Of a stretch of 19,946 nt of DNA, positions 19,883 through 19,946 are shown piece by piece. Under the pieces are notes generated by a model that saw nothing but the letters and a program-made list of their open reading frames with translations, was not told the origin of the DNA and did no database searches. The position numbers and the translations under genes are program-made. The stretch comes from DATHBD01 sp035296325 (lineage in GTDB: Bacteria > Actinomycetota > Actinomycetes > Mycobacteriales > Micromonosporaceae), in the NCBI GenBank assembly GCA_035296325.1, contig DATHBD010000074.1:1-19946 (forward strand), read 5' to 3'. Position 1 is the first letter of the stretch, and each line of letters begins with the position of its first letter.

Positions 19883-19946
19883 CGGATTTCGTCCCAACTC
19901 CGTCGTTCCGAGTGCGCCGCCACGGGCGCCTGTGCGGCGGACTGTG

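Overview
The window is high-GC DNA with strongly G/C-biased third codon positions, GTG starts, twin-arginine and Sec signal peptides, an ECF sigma factor with its DGPF partner, a NarL-type two-component pair and many secreted carbohydrate-related proteins. This points to an actinomycete, plausibly a Micromonosporaceae-type soil organism. The family-level placement is inference; no marker gene is present. I saw no rRNA, tRNA, CRISPR array, insertion sequence or prophage.

Layout. 1-340: 3' remnant of an SDR/epimerase gene, cut by the window edge and apparently broken. 378-1453: a TAT-exported alpha/beta-hydrolase-fold protein on the minus strand that lacks the nucleophilic serine. 1454-1644: a 53-residue minus-strand ORF behind an operator that recurs in front of the tetR gene. 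1898-3033: a secreted kelch-repeat protein with a strong terminator. 3173-3825: an autoregulated-looking TetR regulator. 3999-6409: a minus-strand two-component operon (histidine kinase then LuxR-type response regulator, overlapping by 13 bp). 6446-7547: divergent from it, a small proline-rich membrane protein and a membrane-anchored ricin-type lectin. 7848-8617: a lower-GC island with an orphan barstar-family gene and a gene remnant. 8705-9247: an OsmC-family gene with an inverted repeat at its start.

9311-9850 is a decayed junction: two unrelated transporter genes (TauE/SafE type on minus, MFS type on plus) both survive only as 3' ends pointing away from each other, around a triplicated 14-bp sequence. 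9928-11602 is a DGPF-protein/ECF42-type sigma factor operon on minus with a good match to the promoter I recall for that sigma group. Divergent from it, 11653-13070 holds two TGAGC-N4-GCTCA operators and a translationally coupled SRPBCC-like/DUF4166 gene pair. 13009-13155 is a small antisense membrane ORF. 13375-14698 is a secreted SGNH/GDSL esterase with terminator, 14866-15627 a lipoprotein of LppX/LprG-like layout, and 15770-16474 a multi-spanning membrane protein of unknown role. 16475-17107 is mostly non-coding with two doubtful small ORFs. 17108-19882 is a large secreted parallel beta-helix protein with two C-terminal CBM6-like domains.

Taken together this is an accessory, cell-envelope and extracellular-facing stretch of chromosome: secreted hydrolases, lectin and carbohydrate-binding proteins mixed with small regulatory modules and gene remnants. 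The least explained parts are the serine-less hydrolase, the hidden ORF sharing an operator with tetR, the operator-controlled SRPBCC/DUF4166 pair and the orphan barstar.
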